A program made the position numbers and the translations under genes. DNA of 64,000 nt from Meghimatium bilineatum (lineage: Eukaryota > Mollusca > Gastropoda > Stylommatophora > Philomycidae): assembly GCA_034231615.1 (NCBI GenBank), contig CM067306.1:45328094-45392093 (forward strand), written 5' to 3'. Positions 25,050 to 39,625 of this stretch are shown piece by piece (position 1 is the first letter of the stretch; each line of letters opens with the position of its first letter). The notes beneath the pieces were generated by a model. The model was not told the origin of the DNA. It worked only from the letters and a program-made list of their open reading frames with translations, and searched no databases.

Positions 25050-26930
25050 ATTGTACTGAAGATTACTACACTAGAAGTGAGTGTATTCTGGCCCATTACA
25101 CATGATTTCGTTGTATTGCACCTTAATACTGCAGAACACTGGCGTATTAAACACGAATTGGGTGTATTGCAGTTTAGTACGACAAAACTCGTTGTATTCT
25201 GGCATATTACTCACAAATTGTGTGTACTGAAGATTACTACACTAGAATTGAGTGTTTTCTGGCCTATTGCACATGATTTGGTTGTACTGCAGCTTAATAC
25301 GTCAGAACACTGGCGTATTACACACAAATTGGGTGTATTGCAGTTTAGTACGCCAAAACTCGTTGTATTCTGGCATATTACTCACAAATTGGGTGTACTG
25401 ATGCTTACTACACTATAATTGAGTGTATTCTGGCCCATTACACATGCTTTCGTTGTATTGCACCTTAATACTGCAGAACACTGGCGCATTAAACACGAAT
25501 TGGGTGTATTGCAGTTTAGTACGCCAAAACTCGTTGTATTATGGCATATTACTCAAAATTGGGTGTACTGAAGCTTACTACATTAGAATTGAGTGTATTC
25601 TAGCCTATTACACATGATTTCGTTGTAGTGCAGCTTAATACTTCAGAACTCTTGCGTATTACACACAAATTGGGTGTATTGCAGTTTAGTATTCTAAAAC
25701 TCGTTGTATTCTGGCATATTACTCACAAATTCATTGTACTGAAGCTTACTACACTAGAATTGAGTGTTTTCTGGCCTATTGCACATGATTTCGTTGTACT
25801 GCAGCTTAATACGTCAGAACACTGGCGTATGACACACAAATTGGGTGTATTGCAGTTTAGTACGCCACAACCCGTTGTATTCTGGCATATTACTCACAAA
25901 TTGGGTGTACTGAAGCTTACTACACTAGAATTGAGTGTATTCTGGCCTATTACACATGATTTCGTTGTATTGCAGCTTAATACTTCAGAACACTGGCGTA
26001 TTAAACACGATTTGGGAGTATTGCAGTTTAGTACGCCAAAACTCGTTGTATTCTGGCATATTAATCACAAATTCATTGCATTGAAGCTTACTACACTAGA
26101 ATTGAGTGTATACTGGCCTATTGCACATGATTTCGTTGTAGTGCAGCTTAATACGTCAGAACACTGGCGTATTACACAAGAATTGGGTTTATTGCAGTTT
26201 AGTACGCCAAAACTCGTTGTATTCTGGGATATTACTCACAAATTCATTGTACTGAAGCTTACTACACTAGAATTGAGTGTATTCTAGCCTATTACACATG
26301 ATTTCCTTGTTGTGCAGCTTAATACTTCAGAACTCTGGCGTATTACACACAAATTAGGTGTATTGCAGTTTAGTACGCTAAATCTCGTTGTATTCTGGCA
26401 TATTACTCACAAATTCATTGTACTGATGATTACTACACTATAATTGAGTGTATTCTGGCCCATTACACATGCTTTCGTTGTATTGCACCTTAATACTGCA
26501 GAACACTGGCGTATTAAACACGAATTGGGTGTATTGCAGTTTAGTACGCCAAAACTCGTTGTATTCTGCCATATTACTCTCAAATTGGGTGTACTGAAGC
26601 TTACTAAACTAGAATTGAGTGTATTCTGGCCTATTGCACATGATTTCGTTGTACTGCAGCTTAATACGTCAGAACACTGGAGCATTACACAAGAATTGAG
26701 TGTATTGCAGTTTAGTACGACAAAACTCGTTGTATTCTGGGATATTACTCACAAATTCATTGTACTGAAGCTTACTACACTAGAATTGAGTGTATTCTAG
26801 CCTATTACACATGATTTCGTTGTAGTGCAGCTTAATACTTCAGAACTCTTGCGTATTACACACAAATTGGGTGTATTGCAGTTTAGTATTCTAAAACTCG
26901 TTGTATTCTGGCATATTACTCACAAATTCA
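25050..26930 (+). repeat. 11-unit tandem duplication, copy 2 (1880 bp)
   Basis: This is the tandem copy of 23170-25049. Beyond about 27030 it passes to units with CACGAAGTGGG and AGTACGTTAAAAC, which copy 1 lacks at the equivalent place. Private differences include TACGCCACAACCCG near 25865, against TACGCCAAAACCCG in copy 1. Confidence 0.82.
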
Positions 26931-29194
26931 TTGTACTGAAGCTTACTACACTAGAAGTGAGTGTATTCTGGCCCATTACACATGATTTCGTTGTATTGCA
27001 CCATAATACTGCAGAACACTGGCGTATTAAACACGAAGTGGGTGTATTGCAGTTTAGTACGTTAAAACTCGTTGTATTCTGGCATATTACTCACAAAATG
27101 TGTGTACTGAAGATTACTACACTAGAATTGAGTGTTTTCTGGCCTATTGCACATGATTTCGTTGTACTGCAGCTTTATACGTCAGAACACTGGCGTATTA
27201 CACACAAATTGGGTGTATTGCAGTTTAGTACGCCAAAACTCGTTGTATTCTGGCATAATACTCACAAATTGGGTGTACTGAAGCTTACTACACTAGAATT
27301 GAGTGTATTCTGGCCTATTGCACATGATTTCGTTGCACTGCAGCTTAATACGTCAGAACACTGGAGCATTACACAAGAATTGAGTGTATTGCAGTTTAGT
27401 ACGACAAAACTCGTTGTATTCTGGGATATTACTCACAAATTCATTGTACTGAAGCTTACTACACTAGAATTGAGTGTATTCTAGCCTATTACACATGATT
27501 TCGTTGTAGTGCAGCTTAATACTTCAGAACTCTTGCGTATTACACACAAATTGGGTGTATTGCAGTTTAGTATTCTAAAACTCGTTGTATTCTGGCATAT
27601 TACTCACAAATTCATTGTACTGAAGCTTACTACACTAGAAGTTGGTGTATTCTGGCCCATTAAACATGATTTCGTTGTATTGCACCTTAATACTGCAGCA
27701 CACTGGCATATTAAACACGAATTGGGTGTATTGCAGTTTAGTACGTTAAAACTCGTTGTATTCTGGCATATTACTCACAAATTGTGTGTACTGAAGATTA
27801 CTACACTAGAATTGAGTGTTTTCTGGCATATTGCACATGATTTCGTTGTACTGCAGCTTAATACGTCAGAACACTGGCGTATTACACACAAATTGGGTGT
27901 ATTGCAGTTTAGTACGCCAAAACCCGTTGTATTCTGGCATATTACTCACAAATTGGGTGTACTGAAGCTTACTACACTAGAATTGAGTGTATTCTGGCCT
28001 ATTACACATGATTTCGTTGTATTGCAGCTTAATACTTCAGAACACTGGCGTATTAAACACGAATTGGGTGTATTGCAGTTTAGTACGCCAAAAATCGTTG
28101 TATTCTGGCATATTACTCACATATTCATTGTACTGAAGCTTACTACACTAGAATTGAGTGTATTCTGGCCTATTACACATGATTTCGTTGTATTGCAGCT
28201 TAATACGTCAGAACACTGGCGTATCACATACGAATTGGGTGTATTGCAGTTTAGTACGCCACAACTGGTTGTATTCTGGCACATTACTCACAAATTCATT
28301 GTACTGAAGCTTACTACACTAAAATTGAGTGTATTCTGGTCCATAACACATGATTTCGTTGTATTGCAGCTTAATACTTCAGAACACTGGCGTATTAAAC
28401 ACGATTTGGGAGTATTGCAGTTTAGTACGCCAAAACTCGTTGTATTCTGGCATATTAATCACAAATTCATTGCATTGAAGCTTACTACACTAGAATTGAG
28501 TGTATACTGGCCTATTGCACATGATTTCGTTGTACTGCAGCTTAATACGTCAGAACACTGGAGCATTACACAAGAATTGAGTGTATTGCAGTTTAGTATT
28601 CTAAAACTCGTTGTATTCTGGCATATTACTCACAAATTCATTGTACTGAAGCTTACTACACTAGAAGTGAGTGTATTCTGGCCCATTACACATGATTTCG
28701 TTGTATTGCACCTTAATACTGCAGAACACTGGCGTATTAAACACGAATTGGGTGTATTGCAGTTTAGTACGTTAAAACTCGTTGTATTCTGGCATATTGC
28801 TCACAAATTGTGTGTACTGAAGATTACTACACTAGAATTGAGTGTTTTCTGGCCTTTTGCACATGATTTCGTTGTACTGCAGCTTAATACTTCAGAACAC
28901 TGGCGTATTAAACACGATTTGGGAGTATTGCAGTTTAGTACGCCAAAACTCGTTGTATTCTGGCATATTAATCACAAATTCATTGCATTGAAGCTTACTA
29001 CACTAGAATTGAGTGTATACTGGCCTATTGCACATGATTTCGTTGTAGTGCAGCTTAATACGTCAGAACACTGGCGTATTACACAAGAATTGGGTTTATT
29101 GCAGTTTAGTACGCCAAAACTCGTTGTATTCTGGGATATTACTCACAAATTCATTGTACTGAAGTTTACTACACTAGAATTGAGTGTATTCTAG
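26288..29194 (+). repeat. Landmark-bounded higher-order block of 17 units
   Basis: The block runs from one landmark unit (TTCTAGCC, then TTCCTTGTTGTGCAG) to the next, 2907 bp = 17 x 171. It contains the GAAGTTGGTG, CCCATTAAACATG, GCAGCACACTGGCATATT and GTTTTCTGGCATATTGC series shared with the following blocks. Confidence 0.75.
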
Positions 29195-32100
29195 CCTATT
29201 ACACATGATTTCCTTGTTGTGCAGCTTAATACTTCAGAACTCTGGCGTATTACACACAAATTAGGTGTATTGCAGTTTAGTACGCTAAATCTCGTTGTAT
29301 TCTGGCATATTACTCACAAATTCATTGTACTGATGATTACTACACTATAATTGAGTGTATTCTGGCCCATTACACATGCTTTCGTTGTATTGCACCTTAA
29401 TACTGCAGAACACTGGCGTATTAAACACGAATTGGGTGTATTGCAGTTTAGTACGCCAAAACTCGTTGTATTCTGGCATATTACTCACAAATTGGGTGTA
29501 CTGAAGCTTACTACACTAGAATTGAGTGTATTCTGGCCTATTGCACATGATTTCGTTGTACTGCAGCTTAATACGTCAGAACACTGGAGCATTACACAAG
29601 AATTGAGTGTATTGCAGTTTAGTACGACAAAACTCGTTGTATTCTGGCATATTACTCACAAATTGGGTGTACTGAAGCTTACTACACTATAATTGAGTGT
29701 ATTCTGGCCCATTACACATGCTTTCGTTGTATTGCACCTTAATACTGCAGAACACTGGCGTATTAAACACGAATTGGGTGTATTGCAGTTTAGTACGCCA
29801 CAACTCGTTGTATTCTGGCATATTACTCACAAATTGGGTGTACTGAAGCTTACTACACTAGAATTGAGTGTATTCTGGCCTATTACACATGATTTCCTTG
29901 TATTGCAGCTTAATACTTCAGAACACTGGCGTATTAAACACGAATTGGGTGTATTGCAGTTTAGTACGCCAAAAATCGTTGTATTCTGGGACATTACTCA
30001 CATATTCATTGTACTGAAGCTTACTACACTAGAATTAAGTGTATTATGGCCTATTACACATGCTTTCGTTGTATTTCAGCTTAATACTTCAGAACACTGG
30101 CGTATTAAACACGAATTGGGTGTATTGCAGTTTAGTACGCCAAAAATCGTTGTATTCTGGGATATTACTCACATATTCATTGTACTGAAGCTTACTACAC
30201 TAGAATTGAGTGTATTCTGGCCTATTACACATGATTTCGTTGTATTGCAGCTTAATACGTCAGAACACTGGCGTATCACATACGAATTGGGTGTATTGCA
30301 GTTTAGTACGCCACAACTGGTTGTATTCTGGCACATTACTCACAAATTCATTGTACTGATGCTTACTACACTAAAATTGAGTGTATTCTGGTCCATAACA
30401 CATGATTTCGTTGTACTGCAGCTTAATACGTCAGAACACTGGAGCATTACACAAGAATTGAGTGTATTGCAGTTTAGTATTCTAAAACTCGTTGTATTCT
30501 GGCATATTACTCACAAATTCATTGTACTGAAGCTTACTACACTAGAAGTGAGTGTATTCTGGCCCATTACACATGATTTCGTTGTATTGCACCTTAATAC
30601 TGCAGAACACTGGCGTATTAAACACGAATTGGGTGTATTGCAGTTTAGTACGTTAAAACTCGTTGTATTCTGGCATATTGCTCACAAATTGTGTGTACTG
30701 AAGATTACTACACTAGAATTGAGTGTATTCTGGCCTATTGCACATGATTTCGTTGTACTGCAGCTTAATACGTCAGAACACTGGAGCATTACACAAGAAT
30801 TGAGTGTATTGCAGTTTAGTACGACAAAACTCGTTGTATTCTGGGATATTACTCACAAATTCATTGTACTGAAGCTTACTACACTAGAATTGAGTGTATT
30901 CTAGCCTATTACACATGATTTCGTTGTAGTGCAGCTTAATACTTCAGAACTCTTGCGTATTACACACAAATTGGGTGTATTGCAGTTTAGTATTCTAAAA
31001 CTCGTTGTATTCTGGCATATTACTCACAAATTCATTGTACTGAAGCTTACTACACTAGAAGTTAGTGTATTCTGGCCCATTACACATGATTTCGTTGTAT
31101 TGCACCTTAATACTGCAGCACACTGGCATATTAAACACGAATTGGGTGTATTGCAGTTTAGTACGTTAAAACTCGTTGTATTCTGGCATATTACTCACAA
31201 ATTGTGTGTACTGAAGATTACTACACTAGAATTGAGTGTTTTCTGGCATATTGCACATGATTTCGTTGTACTGCAGCTTAATACGTCAGAACACTGGCGT
31301 ATTACACACAAATTGGGTGTATTGCAGTTTAGTACGCCAAAACCCGTTGTATTCTGGCATATTACTCACAAATTGGGTGTACTGAAGCTTACTACACTAG
31401 AATTGAGTGTATTCTGGCCTATTACACATGATTTCGTTGTATTGCAGCTTAATACTTCAGAACACTGGCGTATTAAACACGAATTGGGTTTATTGCAGTT
31501 TAGTACGCCAAAAATCGTTGTATTCTGGGATATTACTCACATATTCATTGTACTGAAGCTTACTACACTAGAATTGAGTGTATTCTGGCCTATTACACAT
31601 GATTTCGTTGTATTGCAGCTTAATACGTCAGAACACTGGCGTATCACATACGAATTGGGTGTATTGCAGTTTAGTACGCCAAAACCCGTTGTATTCTGGC
31701 ATATTACTCACAAATTGGGTGTACTGAAGCTTACTACACTAGAATTGAGTGTATTCTGGCCTATTACACATGATTTCGTTGTATTGCAGCTTAATACTTC
31801 AGAACACTGGCGTATCACATACGAATTGGGTGTATTGCAGTTTAGTACGCCAAAACCCGTTGTATTCTGGCATATTACTCACAAATTGGGTGTACTGAAG
31901 CTTACTACACTAGAATTGAGTGTATACTGGCCTATTGCACATGATTTCGTTGTACTGCAGCTTAATACGTCAGAACACTGGAGCATTACACAAGAATTGA
32001 GTGTATTGCAGTTTAGTATTCTAAAACTCGTTGTATTCTGGCATATTACTCACAAATTCATTGTACTGAAGCTTACTACACTAGAAGTGAGTGTATTCTG

Positions 32101-32785
32101 GCCCATTACACATGATTTCGTTGTATTGCACCTTAATACTGCAGAACACTGGCGTATTAAACACGAATTGGGTGTATTGCAGTTTAGTACGTTAAAACTC
32201 GTTGTATTCTGGCATATTGCTCACAAATTGTGTGTACTGAAGATTACTACACTAGAATTGAGTGTTTTCTGGCCTTTTGCACATGATTTCGTTGTACTGC
32301 AGCTTAATACGTCAGAACACTGGCGTATTACACACAAATTGGGTGTATTGCAGTTTAATACGCCAAAACCCGTTGTATTCTGGCATATTACTCACAAATT
32401 GGGTGTACTGAAGCTTACTACACTAGAATTGAGTGTATTCTGGCCTATTACACATGATTTCGTTGTATTGCAGCTTAATACTTCAGAACACTGGCGTATT
32501 AAACACGATTTGGGAGTATTGCAGTTTAGTACGCCAAAACTCGTTGTATTCTGGCATATTAATCACAAATTCATTGCATTGAAGCTTACTACACTAGAAT
32601 TGAGTGTATACTGGCCTATTGCACATGATTTCGTTGTAGTGCAGCTTAATACGTCAGAACACTGGCGTATTACACAAGAATTGGGTTTATTGCAGTTTAG
32701 TACGCCAAAACTCGTTGTATTCTGGGATATTACTCACAAATTCATTGTACTGAAGTTTACTACACTAGAATTGAGTGTATTCTAG
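29195..32785 (+). repeat. Landmark-bounded higher-order block of 21 units (fullest form)
   Basis: This block is 3591 bp = 21 x 171. It is the longest form of the series repeated downstream. Its first part is repeated without visible change at 35507-37060, and its second part holds two successive CATACGAATTGGG/CCAAAACCCG units near 31640 and 31810. The next two blocks look like shortened versions of it. Confidence 0.8.
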
Positions 32786-35350
32786 CCTATTACACATGAT
32801 TTCCTTGTTGTGCAGCTTAATACTTCAGAACTCTGGCGTATTACACACAAATTAGGTGTATTGCAGTTTAGTACGCTAAATCTCGTTGTATTCTGGCATA
32901 TTACTCACAAATTCATTGTACTGATGATTACTACACTATAATTGAGTGTATTCTGGCCCATTACACATGCTTTCGTTGTATTGCACCTTAATACTGCAGA
33001 ACACTGGCGTATTAAACACGAATTGGGTGTATTGCAGTTTAGTACGCCAAAACTCGTTGTATTCTGGCATATTACTCACAAATTGGGTGTACTGAAGCTT
33101 ACTACACTAGAATTGAGTGTATTCTGGCCTATTGCACATGATTTCGTTGTACTGCAGCTTAATACGTCAGAACACTGGAGCATTACACAAGAATTGAGTG
33201 TATTGCAGTTTAGTACGACAAAACTCGTTGTATTCTGGCATATTACTCACAAATTGGGTGTACTGAAGCTTACTACACTATAATTGAGTGTATTCTGGCC
33301 CATTACACATGCTTTCGTTGTATTGCACCTTAATACTGCAGAACACTGGCGTATTAAACACGAATTGGGTGTATTGCAGTTTAGTACGCCACAACTCGTT
33401 GTATTCTGGCATATTACTCACAAATTGGGTGTACTGAAGCTTACTACACTAGAATTGAGTGTATTCTGGCCTATTACACATGATTTCCTTGTATTGCAGC
33501 TTAATACTTCAGAACACTGGCGTATTAAACACGAATTGGGTGTATTGCAGTTTAGTACGCCAAAAATCGTTGTATTCTGGGACATTACTCACATATTCAT
33601 TGTACTGAAGCTTACTACACTAGAATTAAGTGTATTATGGCCTATTACACATGCTTTCGTTGTATTTCAGCTTAATACTTCAGAACACTGGCGTATTAAA
33701 CACGAATTGGGTGTATTGCAGTTTAGTACGCCAAAAATCGTTGTATTCTGGCATATTACTCACAAATTGTGTGTACTGAAGATTACTACACTAGAATTGA
33801 GTGTTTTCTGGCATATTGCACATGATTTCGTTGTACTGCAGCTTAATACGTCAGAACACTGGCGTATTACACACAAATTGGGTGTATTGCAGTTTAGTAC
33901 GCCAAAACCCGTTGTATTCTGGCATATTACTCACAAATTGGGTGTACTGAAGCTTACTACACTAGAATTGAGTGTATTCTGGCCTATTACACATGATTTC
34001 GTTGTATTGCAGCTTAATACTTCAGAACACTGGCGTATTAAACACGAATTGGGTTTATTGCAGTTTAGTACGCCAAAAATCGTTGTATTCTGGGATATTA
34101 CTCACATATTCATTGTACTGAAGCTTACTACACTAGAATTGAGTGTATTCTGGCCTATTACACATGATTTCGTTGTATTGCAGCTTAATACGTCAGAACA
34201 CTGGCGTATCACATACGAATTGGGTGTATTGCAGTTTAGTACGCCAAAACCCGTTGTATTCTGGCATATTACTCACAAATTGGGTGTACTGAAGCTTACT
34301 ACACTAGAATTGAGTGTATTCTGGCCTATTACACATGATTTCGTTGTATTGCAGCTTAATACTTCAGAACACTGGCGTATCACATACGAATTGGGTGTAT
34401 TGCAGTTTAGTACGCCAAAACCCGTTGTATTCTGGCATATTACTCACAAATTGGGTATACTGAAGCTTACTACACTAGAATTGAGTGTATACTGGCCTAT
34501 TGCACATGATTTCGTTGTACTGCAGCTTAATACGTCAGAACACTGGAGCATTACACAAGAATTGAGTGTATTGCAGTTTAGTATTCTAAAACTCGTTGTA
34601 TTCTGGCATATTACTCACAAATTCATTGTACTGAAGCTTACTACACTAGAAGTGAGTGTATTCTGGCCCATTACACATGATTTCGTTGTATTGCACCTTA
34701 ATACTGCAGAACACTGGCGTATTAAACACGAATTGGGTGTATTGCAGTTTAGTACGTTAAAACTCGTTGTATTCTGGCATATTGCTCACAAATTGTGTGT
34801 ACTGAAGATTACTACACTAGAATTGAGTGTTTTCTGGCCTTTTGCACATGATTTCGTTGTACTGCAGCTTAATACGTCAGAACACTGGCGTATTACACAC
34901 AAATTGGGTGTATTGCAGTTTAATACGCCAAAACCCGTTGTATTCTGGCATATTACTCACAAATTGGGTGTACTGAAGCTTACTACACTAGAATTGAGTG
35001 TATTCTGGCCTATTACACATGATTTCGTTGTATTGCAGCTTAATACTTCAGAACACTGGCGTATTAAACACGATTTGGGAGTATTGCAGTTTAGTACGCC
35101 AAAACTCGTTGTATTCTGGCATATTAATCACAAATTCATTGCATTGAAGCTTACTACACTAGAATTGAGTGTATACTGGCCTATTGCACATGATTTCGTT
35201 GTAGTGCAGCTTAATACGTCAGAACACTGGCGTATTACACAAGAATTGGGTTTATTGCAGTTTAGTACGCCAAAACTCGTTGTATTCTGGGATATTACTC
35301 ACAAATTCATTGTACTGAAGTTTACTACACTAGAATTGAGTGTATTCTAG
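32786..35350 (+). repeat. 15-unit block: 6-unit deletion derivative of the 21-unit block
   Basis: This block is 2565 bp = 15 x 171. The first part matches 29195-30130 and the second part matches 31170-32785. The join lies near 33742-33760, where CCAAAAATCGTTG is followed by TTCTGGCATATTACTCAC and AAATTGTGTG instead of TTCTGGGATATTACTCAC and ATATTCATTG. It also contains the longest run free of stop codons (33284-35350), which I read as non-coding. Confidence 0.82.
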
Positions 35351-38257
35351 CCTATTACACATGATTTCCTTGTTGTGCAGCTTAATACTTCAGAACTCTG
35401 GCGTATTACACACAAATTAGGTGTATTGCAGTTTAGTACGCTAAATCTCGTTGTATTCTGGCATATTACTCACAAATTCATTGTACTGATGATTACTACA
35501 CTATAATTGAGTGTATTCTGGCCCATTACACATGCTTTCGTTGTATTGCACCTTAATACTGCAGAACACTGGCGTATTAAACACGAATTGGGTGTATTGC
35601 AGTTTAGTACGCCAAAACTCGTTGTATTCTGGCATATTACTCACAAATTGGGTGTACTGAAGCTTACTACACTAGAATTGAGTGTATTCTGGCCTATTGC
35701 ACATGATTTCGTTGTACTGCAGCTTAATACGTCAGAACACTGGAGCATTACACAAGAATTGAGTGTATTGCAGTTTAGTACGACAAAACTCGTTGTATTC
35801 TGGCATATTACTCACAAATTGGGTGTACTGAAGCTTACTACACTATAATTGAGTGTATTCTGGCCCATTACACATGCTTTCGTTGTATTGCACCTTAATA
35901 CTGCAGAACACTGGCGTATTAAACACGAATTGGGTGTATTGCAGTTTAGTACGCCACAACTCGTTGTATTCTGGCATATTACTCACAAATTGGGTGTACT
36001 GAAGCTTACTACACTAGAATTGAGTGTATTCTGGCCTATTACACATGATTTCCTTGTATTGCAGCTTAATACTTCAGAACACTGGCGTATTAAACACGAA
36101 TTGGGTGTATTGCAGTTTAGTACGCCAAAAATCGTTGTATTCTGGGACATTACTCACATATTCATTGTACTGAAGCTTACTACACTAGAATTAAGTGTAT
36201 TATGGCCTATTACACATGCTTTCGTTGTATTTCAGCTTAATACTTCAGAACACTGGCGTATTAAACACGAATTGGGTGTATTGCAGTTTAGTACGCCAAA
36301 AATCGTTGTATTCTGGGATATTACTCACATATTCATTGTACTGAAGCTTACTACACTAGAATTGAGTGTATTCTGGCCTATTACACATGATTTCGTTGTA
36401 TTGCAGCTTAATACGTCAGAACACTGGCGTATCACATACGAATTGGGTGTATTGCAGTTTAGTACGCCACAACTGGTTGTATTCTGGCACATTACTCACA
36501 AATTCATTGTACTGATGCTTACTACACTAAAATTGAGTGTATTCTGGTCCATAACACATGATTTCGTTGTACTGCAGCTTAATACGTCAGAACACTGGAG
36601 CATTACACAAGAATTGAGTGTATTGCAGTTTAGTATTCTAAAACTCGTTGTATTCTGGCATATTACTCACAAATTCATTGTACTGAAGCTTACTACACTA
36701 GAAGTGAGTGTATTCTGGCCCATTACACATGATTTCGTTGTATTGCACCTTAATACTGCAGAACACTGGCGTATTAAACACGAATTGGGTGTATTGCAGT
36801 TTAGTACGTTAAAACTCGTTGTATTCTGGCATATTGCTCACAAATTGTGTGTACTGAAGATTACTACACTAGAATTGAGTGTATTCTGGCCTATTGCACA
36901 TGATTTCGTTGTACTGCAGCTTAATACGTCAGAACACTGGAGCATTACACAAGAATTGAGTGTATTGCAGTTTAGTACGACAAAACTCGTTGTATTCTGG
37001 GATATTACTCACAAATTCATTGTACTGAAGCTTACTACACTAGAATTGAGTGTATTCTAGCCTATTACACATGATTTCGTTGTAGTGCAGCTTAATACTT
37101 CAGAACTCTTGCGTATTACACACAAATTGGGTGTATTGCAGTTTAGTATTCTAAAACTCGTTGTATTCTGGCATATTACTCACAAATTCATTGTACTGAA
37201 GCTTACTACACTAGAAGTTAGTGTATTCTGGCCCATTACACATGATTTCGTTGTATTGCACCTTAATACTGCAGCACACTGGCATATTAAACACGAATTG
37301 GGTGTATTGCAGTTTAGTACGTTAAAACTCGTTGTATTCTGGCATATTACTCACAAATTGTGTGTACTGAAGATTACTACACTAGAATTGAGTGTTTTCT
37401 GGCATATTGCACATGATTTCGTTGTACTGCAGTTTAATACGTCAGAACACTGGCGTATTACACACAAATTGGGTGTATTGCAGTTTAGTACGCCAAAACC
37501 CGTTGTATTCTGGCATATTACTCACAAATTGGGTGTACTGAAGCTTACTACACTAGAATTGAGTGTATTCTGGCCTATTACACATGATTTCGTTGTATTG
37601 CAGCTTAATACTTCAGAACACTGGCGTATTAAACACGAATTGGGTTTATTGCAGTTTAGTACGCCAAAAATCGTTGTATTCTGGGATATTACTCACATAT
37701 TCATTGTACTGAAGCTTACTACACTAGAATTGAGTGTATTCTGGCCTATTACACATGATTTCGTTGTATTGCAGCTTAATACGTCAGAACACTGGCGTAT
37801 CACATACGAATTGGGTGTATTGCAGTTTAGTACGCCAAAACCCGTTGTATTCTGGCATATTACTCACAAATTGGGTGTACTGAAGCTTACTACACTAGAA
37901 TTGAGTGTATTCTGGCCTATTACACATGATTTCGTTGTATTGCAGCTTAATACTTCAGAACACTGGCGTATTAAACACGATTTGGGAGTATTGCAGTTTA
38001 GTACGCCAAAACTCGTTGTATTCTGGCATATTAATCACAAATTCATTGCATCGAAGCTTACTACACTAGAATTGAGTGTATACTGGCCTATTGCACATGA
38101 TTTCGTTGTAGTGCAGCTTAATACGTCAGAACACTGGCGTATTACACAAGAATTGGGTTTATTGCAGTTTAGTACGCCAAAACTCGTTGTATTCTGGGAT
38201 ATTACTCACAAATTCATTGTACTGAAGCTTACTACACTAGAATTGAGTGTATTCTAG
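35351..38257 (+). repeat. 17-unit block: 4-unit-shorter derivative of the 21-unit block
   Basis: This block is 2907 bp = 17 x 171. The first part is the same as 29195-30904. The second part corresponds to 30929-32785 with four units missing. It carries private changes CTGCAGTTTAATACG near 37432 and GCATCGAAGC near 38048. The latter recurs at 54119, tying this block to 51421-54327. Confidence 0.8.
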
Positions 38258-39625
38258 CCTATTACACATGATTTCCTTGTTGTGCAGCTTAATACTTCAG
38301 AACTCTGGCGTATTACACACAAATTAGGTGTATTGCAGTTTAGTACGCTAAATCTCGTTGTATTCTGGCATATTACTCACAAATTCATTGTACTGATGAT
38401 TACTACACTATAATTGAGTGTATTCTGGCCCATTACACATGCTTTCGTTGTATTGCACCTTAATACTGCAGAACACTGGCGTATTAAACACGAATTGGGT
38501 GTATTGCAGTTTAATACGCCAAAACTCGTTGTATTCTGGCATATTACTCACAAATTGGGTGTACTGAAGCTTACTACACTAGAATTGAGTGTTTTCTGGC
38601 CTATTGCACATGATTTCGTTGTACTGCAGCTTAATACGTCAGAACACTGGAGTATTACACACAAATTGGGTGTATTGCAGTTTAGTACGCCAAAACCCGT
38701 TGTATTCTGGCATATTACTCACAAACTGGGTGTACTGAAGTTTACTACACTATAATTGAGTGTATTCTGGCCTATTGCACATGATTCCGTTGTACTGCAG
38801 CTTAATACGTCAGAACACTGGCGTATTACACTAGAATTGGGTGTATTGCAGTTTAGTACGCCAAAACTCGTTGTATTCTGGGATATTACTCACAAATTCA
38901 TTGTACTGAAGCTTACTACACTAGAATTGAGTGTATTCTGGCCTATAACACATGATTTCGTTGTATGGCACCTTAATACTGCAGATCACTGGCGTATTAA
39001 ACACGAATTGGGTGTATTGCAGTTTAGTACGCCAAAAATCGTTGTATTCTGGGATATTACTCACATATTCATTGTACTGAAGCTTACTACACTAGAATTG
39101 AGTGTATTCTGGCCTATTACACATGATTTCGTTGTATTGCAGCTTAATACGTCAGAACACTGGCGTATCACATACGAATTTGGTGTATTGCAGTTTAGTA
39201 CGCCACAACTGGTTGTATTCTGGCACATTACTCCCAAATTCATTGTACTGAAGCTTACTACACTAAAATTGAGTGTATTCTGGTCCATAACACATGATTT
39301 CGTTGTATTGCAGCTTAATACTTCAGAACACTGGCGTATTAAACATGATTTGGGAGTATTGCAGTTTAGTACGCCAAAACTCGTTGTATTCTGGCATATT
39401 AATCACAAATTCATTGCATTGAAGCTTACTACACTAGGATTGAGTGTATACTGGCCTATTGCACATGATTTCGTTGTACTGCAGCTTAATACGTCAGAAC
39501 ACTGGAGCATTACACAAGAATTGAGTGTATTGCAGTTTAGTATTCTAAAACTCGTTGTATTCTGGCATATTAATCACAAATTCATTGTACTGAAGCTTAC
39601 TACACTAGAATTGAGTGTATTCTAG
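38258..39625 (+). repeat. 8-unit landmark-bounded block
   Basis: This block is 1368 bp = 8 x 171. It joins the landmark series to the CCTATTGCACATGATTCCG / TTACACTAGAATTGGG series also found at 20803, 22342, 40124 and 41321. Private changes include GAATTTGGTG near 39178 and ATTACTCCCAAATTC near 39230. Confidence 0.72.

Noticed and set aside
33284-35350. 688-codon open frame, and other long open frames on the + strand, as a giant repeat protein
   Set aside because: The unit (171) and its blocks (30) are multiples of three, so one stop-free unit gives a long open frame by itself. The frames begin and end at single unit variants, contain nothing but the satellite translated, and five of the seven indel types break the frame with no sign of avoidance. 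No promoter, intron or unique flank was seen.
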